From: Lachnospiraceae bacterium
Lineage (GTDB): Bacteria > Bacillota > Clostridia > Lachnospirales > Lachnospiraceae
Direction: 5' to 3'
Length of the DNA stretch: 64,000 bases
Assembly (NCBI GenBank): GCA_009774585.1
Contig: VSOA01000001.1
Span: 1-64,000, forward strand
The notes beneath the pieces were generated by a model. The model was not told the DNA's origin and did no database searches. It worked only from the letters and a program-made list of their open reading frames with translations. Both the position numbers and the translations under genes were made by a program. Of this stretch, positions 33,293 to 42,062 are shown in pieces (the first letter of the stretch is position 1; each line of letters opens with the position of its first letter).

Positions 33293-35524
33293 ATGAAACT
33301 ATGGTATGATAAACCGGCATGTTTCTGGCATGAGGCCCTGCCAGTCGGAAACGGTAGAATAGGTGGTATGGTACACGGCGGTATCGAAAGAGAATTGATT
33401 CAGTTAAATGAGGACAGCATTTGGAGTGGGAAACATTTAAACCGCAACAATCCGGATGCAAAGGAGAATCTTCCTGTGATTCGCAAGCTGATTCGGGAAG
33501 GCAGGGTGGAAGAAGCGCAGCAGCTTGCTATGTATGCGCTCTCCGGCACACCCAATTCCCAGCGTTCCTATCAGACGGCGGGTGAATGCTATCTTCAGAT
33601 GCACCATGGGAATGAAGTGCAGGACTACAGAAGAGAATTGGAACTTACGACAGGTGTCTCCAGTGTATCCTATACGGCGCAGGGCGTGCGTTATCTGCGC
33701 GAGACTTATGTATCATATCCGGAGAACTGCATGGTGATGGTGCTGAAGACGGCAGACGGAGCACCCTTTTCCTTTGATTGTCTTCTGGGACGTTGTCATA
33801 ATGCCACGGATGAAGTAGAAAAGGTGGATGATCATACGATTTGCTTTGCGGTGGATGGCGGGCAAGGCGGTATTTCTTTTGCCGTGGCGCTTGGCACTAA
33901 GACCGTGGGCGGCTCCGTGCGTGTCATTGGTGAACACTTACTTGTAAGGGAGGTGAAGGAGGCGTATCTCTATCTGGATATTGAGACGAGTTTCCGGGAA
34001 ACGGATTATCGAGAAGCTTGTTTAGACAGAATCAGAGCGGCGGCTGCGAAGGAAGAAGCGGATATCCGTGCTGCGCACAAGGAAGATTTCGGCGCTATTT
34101 TCGGCAGGCTTGCGCTTTCCTTTGAATTGACGGATGCGACCCTTGAGCAGATTCCGACGGATGAGCGGCTGCGAAGAGTGCAGGCGGGCGAGAGGGATAT
34201 GGGATTGATGGAGCTGTATTTTCAGTACGGCAGATATCTGCTGATGTCTTCGAGCAGGAAGGGAAGTCTTCCCGCTAATCTACAAGGTATCTGGAACGAC
34301 AAGCTTTATCCTGTGTGGGAGAGCAAGTTCACCATCAATATCAATACGGAGATGAATTACTGGATTGCGGGAAGCGGGAACTTAAGCGAATGTCAGCTAC
34401 CGCTCTTTGATCTGCTTGAACGAGTAAAGGAGAACGGTAAGGAGACAGCACAGAAAATGTACGGCTGCAGAGGGAGCGTAGCCCATCACAATACGGATTT
34501 GTACGGAGATACGGCGCCTCAGGATCATTGTATCACGTCCACATTCTGGGTGATGGGGGAGGCATGGTTAGCCACTCACATCTGGGAGCATTATCTGTAT
34601 ACGGGAGATGCAGCGTTCCTGCGCGAGCATTTTGATGTGTTGGAGCAGTGTGTGACCTTCTACTATGACTTCCTGATTGAGGGCGAAGAAGGAAATCTGG
34701 TGACTTCACCATCTATGTCGCCGGAGAATACTTATGAAAGGACGGATGGGACATACGGGGTGCTCTGTGAGAGCGCAGTGATGGATACGGAGATTCTGAT
34801 GGAACTCTTCAACTGCTACATCAACGCCTGCAGGGTGCTGGCACTTGACGAAGAGAAGGCCAAGAAAGCTGCTCGCGTGATGGCACGTTTTCCGAAACTG
34901 AAAATCGGTAGATACGGACAGCTTATGGAGTGGATGGAGGATTATGCGGAACCGGAACCGGGACACCGGCATATATCTCATGTGTACGGTGTGTATCCGG
35001 GTAGTTCCATCTCCTATGAGAAGACGGGTGAACTGATGGAGGCGGCGAAAGTGACGCTTGAGAGGCGTCTGGCAAACGGCGGCGGTCATACCGGTTGGTC
35101 GCGGGCGTGGATCATCGGCTTATGGGCACGTTTTAAGGAGGGCAGGAAGGCTTACGAGAATCTGCAGGCTATCCTTTCCATGGGTACTTATCCCAATCTG
35201 ATGGACAACCATCCGCTTGGCGAGCATGATTATGTGTTCCAGATAGACGGCAATCTCGGCGCATCAGCGGCTGTGCTTGAAATGCTCGCTTACAGCAGAC
35301 CGGACAGACTGGAACTTTTACCTGCAGTGACGACTGAGACGGCGGGCGGGCGTTTAAGCGGCATGGGTCTTCGAAGCGGTGGAACCTTGGATATGGAGTG
35401 GAAGGACGGCAAGGTGCTGTGGTATCGCATCATACCCGGGCGTGACACAAAGCTGGAGATTTGTGCAAACGGTAAAACGGAAGAAGTGAAGCTGCAGGCT
35501 GGGGTAGAATATTGCAGTAAATAA
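33293..35524 (+). CDS. GH95 alpha-L-fucosidase/alpha-L-galactosidase (copy 1)
   Basis: A 743-aa GH95 enzyme with a beta-sandwich N-domain (about residues 1-270) and an (alpha/alpha)6 barrel. Catalytic landmarks of the family are present: the NIN pair in TININTEMNYW, the acid Glu in SPSMSPENTY, and the Asp in FQIDGNLG. GH95 enzymes invert alpha-1,2-linked L-fucose, and some prefer L-galactose; which applies here cannot be told. No signal peptide, so intracellular. RBS AGAGGAG lies upstream. A second, divergent GH95 at 42063-44360 implies different linkages or sugars. Confidence 0.9.
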   Translation: MKLWYDKPACFWHEALPVGNGRIGGMVHGGIERELIQLNEDSIWSGKHLNRNNPDAKENLPVIRKLIREGRVEEAQQLAMYALSGTPNSQRSYQTAGECYLQMHHGNEVQDYRRELELTTGVSSVSYTAQGVRYLRETYVSYPENCMVMVLKTADGAPFSFDCLLGRCHNATDEVEKVDDHTICFAVDGGQGGISFAVALGTKTVGGSVRVIGEHLLVREVKEAYLYLDIETSFRETDYREACLDRIRAAAAKEEADIRAAHKEDFGAIFGRLALSFELTDATLEQIPTDERLRRVQAGERDMGLMELYFQYGRYLLMSSSRKGSLPANLQGIWNDKLYPVWESKFTININTEMNYWIAGSGNLSECQLPLFDLLERVKENGKETAQKMYGCRGSVAHHNTDLYGDTAPQDHCITSTFWVMGEAWLATHIWEHYLYTGDAAFLREHFDVLEQCVTFYYDFLIEGEEGNLVTSPSMSPENTYERTDGTYGVLCESAVMDTEILMELFNCYINACRVLALDEEKAKKAARVMARFPKLKIGRYGQLMEWMEDYAEPEPGHRHISHVYGVYPGSSISYEKTGELMEAAKVTLERRLANGGGHTGWSRAWIIGLWARFKEGRKAYENLQAILSMGTYPNLMDNHPLGEHDYVFQIDGNLGASAAVLEMLAYSRPDRLELLPAVTTETAGGRLSGMGLRSGGTLDMEWKDGKVLWYRIIPGRDTKLEICANGKTEEVKLQAGVEYCSK

Positions 35525-35548
35525 GGACCGGATTTCCTACAAAGGCGT

Positions 35549-35576
35549 TTGCATGGTGTAGATGAGAATATATTGT
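35549..35576 (+). promoter_or_regulatory. Putative promoter for the AraC sensor-regulator gene
   Basis: TTGCAT (35549-35554), a 16-base spacer, and TATTGT (35571-35576), 46 bases before the start codon. Confidence 0.4.
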
Positions 35577-35621
35577 AAGGGACAGTGCATATGAACCGCG
35601 TGCTGACCGGGAGGAGAATAA

Positions 35622-37982
35622 ATGAAGAAATGGAAGATTCCGGAAATAAAACGTGGGGTGGTAAAACAGGATAAGATATTTTGGTACTATTTGTTGACTT
35701 ATCTTGTGGTGCTGTTTATTCCCATGTTGATTTGTTGTTTTTACTATATCCATATGCTGACCCTGATTGCCGAGGATGATATCAAGGCAAAGGAGAGCGA
35801 GCTTTCCCATGCCGCAGTGCTGGTAGATAACATGTTGGACGAGTTCGAGCATCTGGGAAACTCCATCGCTACCAACTTATACGTCAATGGATTCCGCACA
35901 AAGACGGAAGTATTTGACTATCCCAATACATATCGGGTGTATGAATTATGCGCCTCGCTGCCGGATTTGTACCAGACGAACCAGTCGATCTTTGAATACT
36001 TCATTTTCTTTGACCAAAGCGAGATGGTTATCGGTAAAAATGTAGCGTATACTTATGAGGAATTTTACAATATGTATATGCATGCGGATAAATATGCAAG
36101 CTACGAAGATTGGTATACCTATATGAAAGAGGAGACAGTGCTTTACGGGCTTTCTCCTATGGAAACATATTTTTATGCAAAAAGTGAAACGGAAAAATAT
36201 TTGAATCTGTGTTATTATGAGAGACCGTTAATGTTGATGAGCACGGAACCAAGAAGTAAGATTCAAATATATATGAAAGAATCCGCGTTGGAAGAGATGT
36301 TGCCAGTGCCGGTGGAGCACGGGATTTGCTTCATAGAAGATTTAAACGGACAGATGCTTTATTTCCGGCAGGATGGCTCTGAAGAATCATGGCAGCAGGA
36401 GAGGATCTTGGATTTGAGGCGGCAGGTGCGGGAAAGACAGAAGGGAGACCGGCAGCAAATCCAATTTGATGGAGAAAAATATGAGGTCGTGAAATATGTT
36501 TCCGACCGTTCCGGACTTGTGTACTATGAATTACTGCCGCAGGATGTGGTGCTGGGAAGAGTATTTTCCAGTTTGTTGATATCCGGCGTATTTATTCTGG
36601 CGGGAGCAGTGGTGGGCGTGCTGCTCAGCTATCATATGTCGGTGCGAAGCGTAACCCCCATCAATGATATACTGAGTCATGTATCTAGGAGCGCGGAACG
36701 TTTTGAAGGACATCAGTCGGTTTTTTCCAGCTTAAAGACGACGTTTAATTACCTTGCAGCCACCAATACCAAACTGGCGGATGCCATTGAAAGCCAGCGT
36801 CCTTATCTGCGCAATGCTTTTATGAACCGTCTCATATATGGGGATTTCAAGACGGATGGCGAGGCGGAAAAAATCGCGGAGCATGTAGGATTCGACTGGA
36901 AAGAGAAGGTGTTCGGCGTTGTGCTGTTCCGATTTCATCTGTTTACCGGCGATGTAAGGGAAGAGGATATGAAATTAATGTGTTCCTGTATCCTATCCCT
37001 GATGGAAGTGATCAAAAAGGAGATTCCTGACAGCCTGTACACCAGTTTAGGCGAGGAGCAGGTGGTACTGCTTCTGGGCGTTGCGAAAGAACGGGAAAGC
37101 CTGTTCAAAGAAGAGATAGAGGAGATTACCCTGCGTATCCGGGAAAAGATTTCATTCAGTATCGCAGAGAAGCTTTTTGCCTATGGAGGCAATCGGGTAG
37201 AGACTCTGGAGCAGGTGTACGAATCCTACCAGAACGCATCTTATATGATTTTTGATGAAAATGACCAGATTGAGAATGCGATTATCTGGTATCAGGAGAG
37301 TACCTTGGATGTGCCTAAGTATCCGCCGCAGGATTTTTCCGTGCGGCTTGGGTATTTTGTGACGGCCGGAGACAGCAAGGGGCTGCATGATGCATTTGAA
37401 GATATTATAAAGAAATATATCATAGAGAATAATCTTCCCGTATATCTGCAGCAGATGTTATTGAATGAACTGCAGGCGGCGCTTTTTCGCATCATTGGTC
37501 GTATGGGAATGGGAGAAGAGGAAGAGAGAAGCTATTATGCGCAATTGGAAGAGAGTCATAACGCGCCCTTGATCGCGCAGATTACCGGCACCCTGAATCT
37601 TTACAGACAGGTGTGCGAATATGTGAACAGCCAGAAGCAGCGGGGGATGTTTGATATGAATTCTTCAGCGGTAACGGCATATATTGACACCAATTTCGGT
37701 GATCCGGAATTGTGTCTGGCTTCTGTGGCGTCGCATTTCAAATTAAGCGAAGGATATTTGTCCCAAATGTTTAAGAAGACTTACGGAACGAATTTTTCCA
37801 CGTATGTGGAGACGGTCAGGGTGGACAAGGCAAAGGATTTTCTGATGAATACGACTTTGCCCGTCAGCGAAATTTCGGAATTGGTGGGCTATCTTGCGCA
37901 AAATACTTTTGGCAGAGCTTTCAAGAGAGTGACGGGGCTTAGTCCTTCGGATTATAGAAAAAAGAAACATGTATCAACTTAG
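35622..37982 (+). CDS. Membrane-spanning AraC-family sensor-regulator
   Basis: A 786-aa one-component regulator. TM1 (about residues 21-43), a large extracellular sensor region of about 260 residues, TM2 (about 308-330), a cytosolic HAMP-like and helical linker region, and a C-terminal AraC DNA-binding domain (about 685-780). The latter contains LCLASVASHFKLSEGYLSQMFKKTYGTNFSTYV and ISELVGYLAQNTFGRAFKRVTGLSPSDYR. This type usually senses an extracellular oligosaccharide and activates the adjacent ABC-transporter/glycosidase genes. RBS GGAGG. A strong terminator follows. Confidence 0.88.
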   Translation: MKKWKIPEIKRGVVKQDKIFWYYLLTYLVVLFIPMLICCFYYIHMLTLIAEDDIKAKESELSHAAVLVDNMLDEFEHLGNSIATNLYVNGFRTKTEVFDYPNTYRVYELCASLPDLYQTNQSIFEYFIFFDQSEMVIGKNVAYTYEEFYNMYMHADKYASYEDWYTYMKEETVLYGLSPMETYFYAKSETEKYLNLCYYERPLMLMSTEPRSKIQIYMKESALEEMLPVPVEHGICFIEDLNGQMLYFRQDGSEESWQQERILDLRRQVRERQKGDRQQIQFDGEKYEVVKYVSDRSGLVYYELLPQDVVLGRVFSSLLISGVFILAGAVVGVLLSYHMSVRSVTPINDILSHVSRSAERFEGHQSVFSSLKTTFNYLAATNTKLADAIESQRPYLRNAFMNRLIYGDFKTDGEAEKIAEHVGFDWKEKVFGVVLFRFHLFTGDVREEDMKLMCSCILSLMEVIKKEIPDSLYTSLGEEQVVLLLGVAKERESLFKEEIEEITLRIREKISFSIAEKLFAYGGNRVETLEQVYESYQNASYMIFDENDQIENAIIWYQESTLDVPKYPPQDFSVRLGYFVTAGDSKGLHDAFEDIIKKYIIENNLPVYLQQMLLNELQAALFRIIGRMGMGEEEERSYYAQLEESHNAPLIAQITGTLNLYRQVCEYVNSQKQRGMFDMNSSAVTAYIDTNFGDPELCLASVASHFKLSEGYLSQMFKKTYGTNFSTYVETVRVDKAKDFLMNTTLPVSEISELVGYLAQNTFGRAFKRVTGLSPSDYRKKKHVST

Positions 37983-38011
37983 GTAAGCCTGACGATACGG
38001 GTCATCAGATT

Positions 38012-38050
38012 GTAGACAATCATTTGTTGCGGTGATTGTCTACTTTTTTT
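38012..38050 (+). terminator. Rho-independent terminator after the AraC regulator
   Basis: A perfect 11-bp stem GTAGACAATCA / TGATTGTCTAC (38012-38022, 38033-38043) followed by a run of T. Confidence 0.9.
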
Positions 38051-38058
38051 GCCTTTAA

Positions 38059-38072
38059 ATTTCATATGAAAT
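38059..38072. promoter_or_regulatory. 14-bp palindrome upstream of the ABC transporter operon
   Basis: ATTTCATATGAAAT is a perfect palindrome in the 257-base gap between the terminator and the first permease gene. The same gap holds GGAAAAATG (38186-38194), which also occurs at 31640-31648 upstream of the GH43 promoter, and a possible -10 TATAGT near 38147. Operator function is speculative. Confidence 0.3.
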
Positions 38073-38239
38073 ATGCACAAACAAGGAAAGGCAGTTCGTG
38101 CTGTGGTCTGCAGAAAGCCCATAAATACGGGATTTCTTAAATTTTGTATAGTGGCACAAGAAGAATTGTAGAATGACTTTTCGCTGGAAAAATGCTATCG
38201 TGAGCGCAACGAAACAAAATAAAGCGAAGGAGGTACGAA

Positions 38240-39190
38240 GTGAAAACTAAAGTGAAGACGAGGCAAAAAGGAAAGCGGGAAACTTTCGGTCATTATTTTA
38301 AAGCCCATTGGCAGTTGTACGCGATGATTGCTTTTCCGATGATTATGCTGGCAGTGTTCTCCTATGCACCTATGTATGGTATCCTGCTGGCGTTCAAAAA
38401 CTACCGGATTGTGGACGGTATCTGGGGAAGTCCATGGGCGGCGCATTTCGGAATGGATAATTTCATACGATTTTTTAATAATTATAATTTTGGGGAGAGT
38501 TTAAGAAATACTTTGGTGATTTCTCTCTACACCCTTGTTGTTAATACACCCTGCGCCATTATTCTGGCATTGTCTTTGAACTATGCCAAGAATATGAAAT
38601 TTAGGAAGTTTGTACAAATGGTAACTTATTCGCCGTACTTTATTTCCACCATTGTATTCGTGGGAATTTTGAATGCGATATTCGATACCCGCGTGGGAGC
38701 CATCGGAAGTTTTGTCTATGAGAATATGGGAGTTAATGTTCTTGGTACGCCGGAAATTTTCTCTTCTTTATATGTATGGAGCGGCGTTTGGCAGACGGTA
38801 GGTTACGGTTCCATCATCTATATCGCTGCGCTTGCAGGTGTGGATATGGAACAGCACGAAGCGGCGATCATTGACGGTGCGACCCTGCTTCAGAGAATAC
38901 GCTATGTGGATTTGCCGGCGATCATGCCTACTGCAGTAATCATGTTGATCTTGGAGACAGGACGAATCCTGAATATGGGTTATGAGAAGATTCTTGCGAT
39001 GCAGAATCAGAACAATATGTCTATGTCGGAGGTTATCCCGACTTATGCGTTTAAGGTTTCTTTGGTATCTAACTTCCCGGATTATTCGTATGCGACGGCA
39101 ATCGGTTTGTTTCAGTCAGTGGTAGGATTGATACTTATCCTTCTTTCCAATAAGATCGCGAAGAAGCTGACCGGTGACGGATTCATTTAA
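38240..39190 (+). CDS. ABC sugar transporter permease, LplB type
   Basis: A 316-aa inner-membrane permease with six predicted TM helices and the EAA-type loop EQHEAAIIDGATLLQRIRYVDLP, the contact site for an ATPase. It resembles LplB/YtcP-family permeases that import oligosaccharides. The start is GTG 38240 with AAGGAGG 6 bases upstream. Only 14 bases separate it from the second permease. No ATPase gene lies in the locus, so a shared MsmK-type ATPase is expected from elsewhere. Confidence 0.92.
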   Translation: MKTKVKTRQKGKRETFGHYFKAHWQLYAMIAFPMIMLAVFSYAPMYGILLAFKNYRIVDGIWGSPWAAHFGMDNFIRFFNNYNFGESLRNTLVISLYTLVVNTPCAIILALSLNYAKNMKFRKFVQMVTYSPYFISTIVFVGILNAIFDTRVGAIGSFVYENMGVNVLGTPEIFSSLYVWSGVWQTVGYGSIIYIAALAGVDMEQHEAAIIDGATLLQRIRYVDLPAIMPTAVIMLILETGRILNMGYEKILAMQNQNNMSMSEVIPTYAFKVSLVSNFPDYSYATAIGLFQSVVGLILILLSNKIAKKLTGDGFI

Positions 39191-39204
39191 GGAGGTAGGG
39201 AAGA

Positions 39205-40095
39205 ATGAAAAACAAGAAGATTACACAGGATAAGGTGGTCTATTTTGTCAATTATATATTACTGACCTTACTTATGATTATCGTATTGTACCCGCTTATC
39301 TATGTGGTCAGTTGTTCCTTCAGTTCCGGGGAAGCGCTGATGGCAGGGCGAGTGAAATTTTTACCGGTAGAACCGACTTTACTCAGTTATAAGACAGTAT
39401 TCAATTACGGCGATATTTGGATAGGGTATTTGAATTCTATTATTTATACTCTGATTGGAACCGTCATCAGTATCGTGCTTACGCTTCTTGCGGCATATCC
39501 GCTTTCCAGAAGTGACTTTCGCGGCGGCAATGTGCTGATGAAGCTGTTCTTGTTCACCATGATGTTCAACGGTGGTCTGGTTCCTACTTATTTGCTGGTC
39601 CGCAATCTCGGTCTGATTGATACGATCTGGGCGGTAGTGCTGCCAACGGCGGTAAATGCTTACAATATCATAGTGGCGAGAACTTTCTTCCGCCAGACGA
39701 TTTCCAAGGATTTGCAGGAGGCGGCGGAACTGGACGGCTGTTCCGATTTCATGTTCTTTGTAAAGATTGTCATTCCACTGTCCATGTCCATTATTGCAGT
39801 GCTTTGCCTGTGGGTAGTGATTGCGCTTTGGAACGGATATTTCTATCCGTTGATTTATATCAACTCTCAGGAGAAATATCCACTGCAACTGATTCTTCGA
39901 AGAATCCTGCTGATGTCTCAGGTGGATTTCGGTAATTCCGCAGTGGATCCGAAAGTGGTAATGGAGAACCAGTATTTAAGCCAGATGCTCAGATACGGAA
40001 CGATTATCATAAGTAGTTTACCGCTGCTGCTCATCTATCCTTTTGTGCAGAAACATTTTGTCAAGGGCGTTATGATTGGCTCCGTCAAGGGTTAA
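39205..40095 (+). CDS. ABC sugar transporter permease, YtcP/LplC type
   Basis: A 296-aa second permease of the transporter, with six predicted TM helices and the conserved loop DLQEAAELDGCSDFMFFVKIVIPLS. RBS GGAGGT is 8 bases upstream. It pairs with the upstream permease to form the transmembrane channel and is followed by the binding-protein gene after a strong hairpin. Confidence 0.92.
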   Translation: MKNKKITQDKVVYFVNYILLTLLMIIVLYPLIYVVSCSFSSGEALMAGRVKFLPVEPTLLSYKTVFNYGDIWIGYLNSIIYTLIGTVISIVLTLLAAYPLSRSDFRGGNVLMKLFLFTMMFNGGLVPTYLLVRNLGLIDTIWAVVLPTAVNAYNIIVARTFFRQTISKDLQEAAELDGCSDFMFFVKIVIPLSMSIIAVLCLWVVIALWNGYFYPLIYINSQEKYPLQLILRRILLMSQVDFGNSAVDPKVVMENQYLSQMLRYGTIIISSLPLLLIYPFVQKHFVKGVMIGSVKG

Positions 40096-40117
40096 GCGGA
40101 CGTAACTGATACTTATG

Positions 40118-40144
40118 TATAAACCGGGGACCCCGTTGTTTATA
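40118..40144 (+). other. Strong hairpin between permease and binding-protein genes
   Basis: TATAAAC (40118-40124) pairs with GTTTATA (40138-40144). Inside it CGGG pairs with CCCG around GAC, with a 2-base bulge. No T-run follows at once. Together with the hairpin at 42006-42034 it brackets the binding-protein gene. Confidence 0.55.
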
Positions 40145-40169
40145 AAAATGATTTTAAGGAGGAAAAAAA

Positions 40170-41963
40170 ATGAGAAAGAAAATCTTATTGGGAAAGAAAC
40201 TGATTTCATCCGCAGTCGTACTGGCACTCGGAGTTTCTCTCCTGACAGGCTGTGGCAACACGGCGGGAAGTGCAGGCGCGGGAGAGGGCGCTACAGATGG
40301 TGGTGCAGCGGCAAACGGCGATGCCTTCGCATTCGAATCCGTAAGCGATGTTACCTTTCCACTGAAAGAGAAGCTGACAATTGACGTATTCGTTTACGCA
40401 TCTCTGACAGGAGGTGGTACTTATCAGGACAATTATGTAACCGACTGGATTGAGGAGAAGACAAACATTCATTTGAATTTTGTTTACGATGTAGACGGCG
40501 ATGATGCGAAGACGAAGCTGAATCTGGTGATGACTGATCCTAAGAATCTGCCGGATTTATTTCTGGCAACCGGTTGGACGAAGACCGAACTTCAGAATTA
40601 TGGTCAGCAGGGCTTGATCATTCCCATGAACGACCTGCTGGAAGATGCTCCTAACTGGAATGCAATGAATGAAGAGAGTCCTATGAGAAGGGCAGACCTT
40701 ACCATGTCCGATGGTAATATCTATACCTACGGCGACAACAACGAGTGTTTCCATTGCCGCTATCAGAACAGAATGTACATCTATATGCCTTGGGTTGAAG
40801 CATTGAACGACGGCCATATTCCCGAGACCACGGATGAACTGTATGAGTATCTGAAGAAGGTGAAAACCGAAGATCCTAACGGCAACGGCATTGCCGATGA
40901 AGTTCCCATGACCGGTTATATTGGCGGTTGGGCTTCCGATCCTACGGTGTGGATGATCAACTCTTTTATACAGTGCAATAATCCCTTGAACAACACCAAT
41001 CCTACTGTTGCGGCAGGTCTTGTCGTAAACGATGGCAAAGTGGAGTTTTCCGTGATGAAGGAAGAGTACAGAGATGCGCTTCGCTATATCAACAAGCTGT
41101 ATTCAGAAGGACTTTTGGATCCTCAGACCTTTACACAGGATAATACGCAGTTTGCTGCAACGCTGAAGAACGAGGAACATCTGGTGGCTGTTTATCCTGC
41201 AGGCGGTCCTCAGACTGACGATGAATTCTGGGCAAATAAGGACGGCGAGTGGCAGAACTGGGAGGTATTCGCGCCCGTAGAAGGTCCCGGAGGCGTAAGA
41301 CTTTGTGCAAAGGGTATTGACAACTATTTCGGTATGGGTATCGGCAGCATTTCTTCTACCTGCGAATATCCTGTCATCGTAACGGCTCTCTTGGACTTCC
41401 TTGCAAGTGCGGAAGCTAACAACGTACAGTCCTTTGGCCCGGAAGGCCTTGGCTGGAGATATACCAGCGAGGGAACGTCACTTGCAGGCGGTACTCCTAC
41501 GGTTGAGAAACTGATTATTCCTGAAGATTATGACTGGCTTGGAAATGGTTACGCAAAGGATTACTCCGGCGAAAACGGCAAGCATTATCGTTGGGCATCT
41601 GATGCGTCTGTAAGGTGGTCTTCTGCAAGAGCGCGTGGCGAGTTGATGATTCCGGATCCGGATCATGATACAGAGTTCTATCTGCAGCAGGCAGGTGAAA
41701 AGTATCAGCCTTACGAACCGGCGATGGAGACTCTGGTTCCAAACCTTGTATTTGAAGGTTCTGACGCACAGCTTATCAGTGAAGCAACCTTGCAGATCGG
41801 AGGTTATGTCAATCAGGCGCTGGTACAGTTTGTCACGGGCGATCTTGATATCGAAGACCAGTGGGAAGAGTATCTTAGCACGTTGGAGAAGATGGGTGTG
41901 CAGCAGTACATCGATACCTATCAAAAGTACTATGACGCTTATATGGAAAATGCGGTAAAATAA
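40170..41963 (+). CDS. Extracellular solute-binding lipoprotein of the sugar ABC transporter
   Basis: A 597-aa lipoprotein with signal peptide and lipobox LTGC, followed by a Gly/Ala-rich linker (about residues 28-50) and a two-lobe type 1 binding fold: LTIDVFVYASLTGGGTY, LPDLFLATGWTK, and WVEALNDGHIPETTDELYEYLKKVK with the calcium-like DPNGNGIADEVP loop. The large size is usual for LplA/YtcQ-type proteins that capture oligosaccharides. RBS AAGGAGG. It is flanked by two mRNA hairpins, suggesting its transcript segment is stabilised relative to the permeases. Confidence 0.93.
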   Translation: MRKKILLGKKLISSAVVLALGVSLLTGCGNTAGSAGAGEGATDGGAAANGDAFAFESVSDVTFPLKEKLTIDVFVYASLTGGGTYQDNYVTDWIEEKTNIHLNFVYDVDGDDAKTKLNLVMTDPKNLPDLFLATGWTKTELQNYGQQGLIIPMNDLLEDAPNWNAMNEESPMRRADLTMSDGNIYTYGDNNECFHCRYQNRMYIYMPWVEALNDGHIPETTDELYEYLKKVKTEDPNGNGIADEVPMTGYIGGWASDPTVWMINSFIQCNNPLNNTNPTVAAGLVVNDGKVEFSVMKEEYRDALRYINKLYSEGLLDPQTFTQDNTQFAATLKNEEHLVAVYPAGGPQTDDEFWANKDGEWQNWEVFAPVEGPGGVRLCAKGIDNYFGMGIGSISSTCEYPVIVTALLDFLASAEANNVQSFGPEGLGWRYTSEGTSLAGGTPTVEKLIIPEDYDWLGNGYAKDYSGENGKHYRWASDASVRWSSARARGELMIPDPDHDTEFYLQQAGEKYQPYEPAMETLVPNLVFEGSDAQLISEATLQIGGYVNQALVQFVTGDLDIEDQWEEYLSTLEKMGVQQYIDTYQKYYDAYMENAVK

Positions 41964-42005
41964 GGAAAGATGCTGCGATAATGAAATAGATAAGTTCGTT
42001 CTTTC

Positions 42006-42034
42006 AATGAGGGTGTCCCCCGGACATCCTCATT
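42006..42034 (+). other. Strong intergenic hairpin after the binding-protein gene
   Basis: A 13-bp stem AATGAGGGTGTCC / GGACATCCTCATT (one G-U pair) with a CCC loop, then TAAAAAAAGG, which is not a T-run. It is better explained as an mRNA-stabilising or processing structure than as a terminator, allowing high binding-protein expression with lower downstream glycosidase levels. Confidence 0.65.
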
Positions 42035-42062
42035 TAAAAAAAGGAAAGGCAGTGTATTCCCG

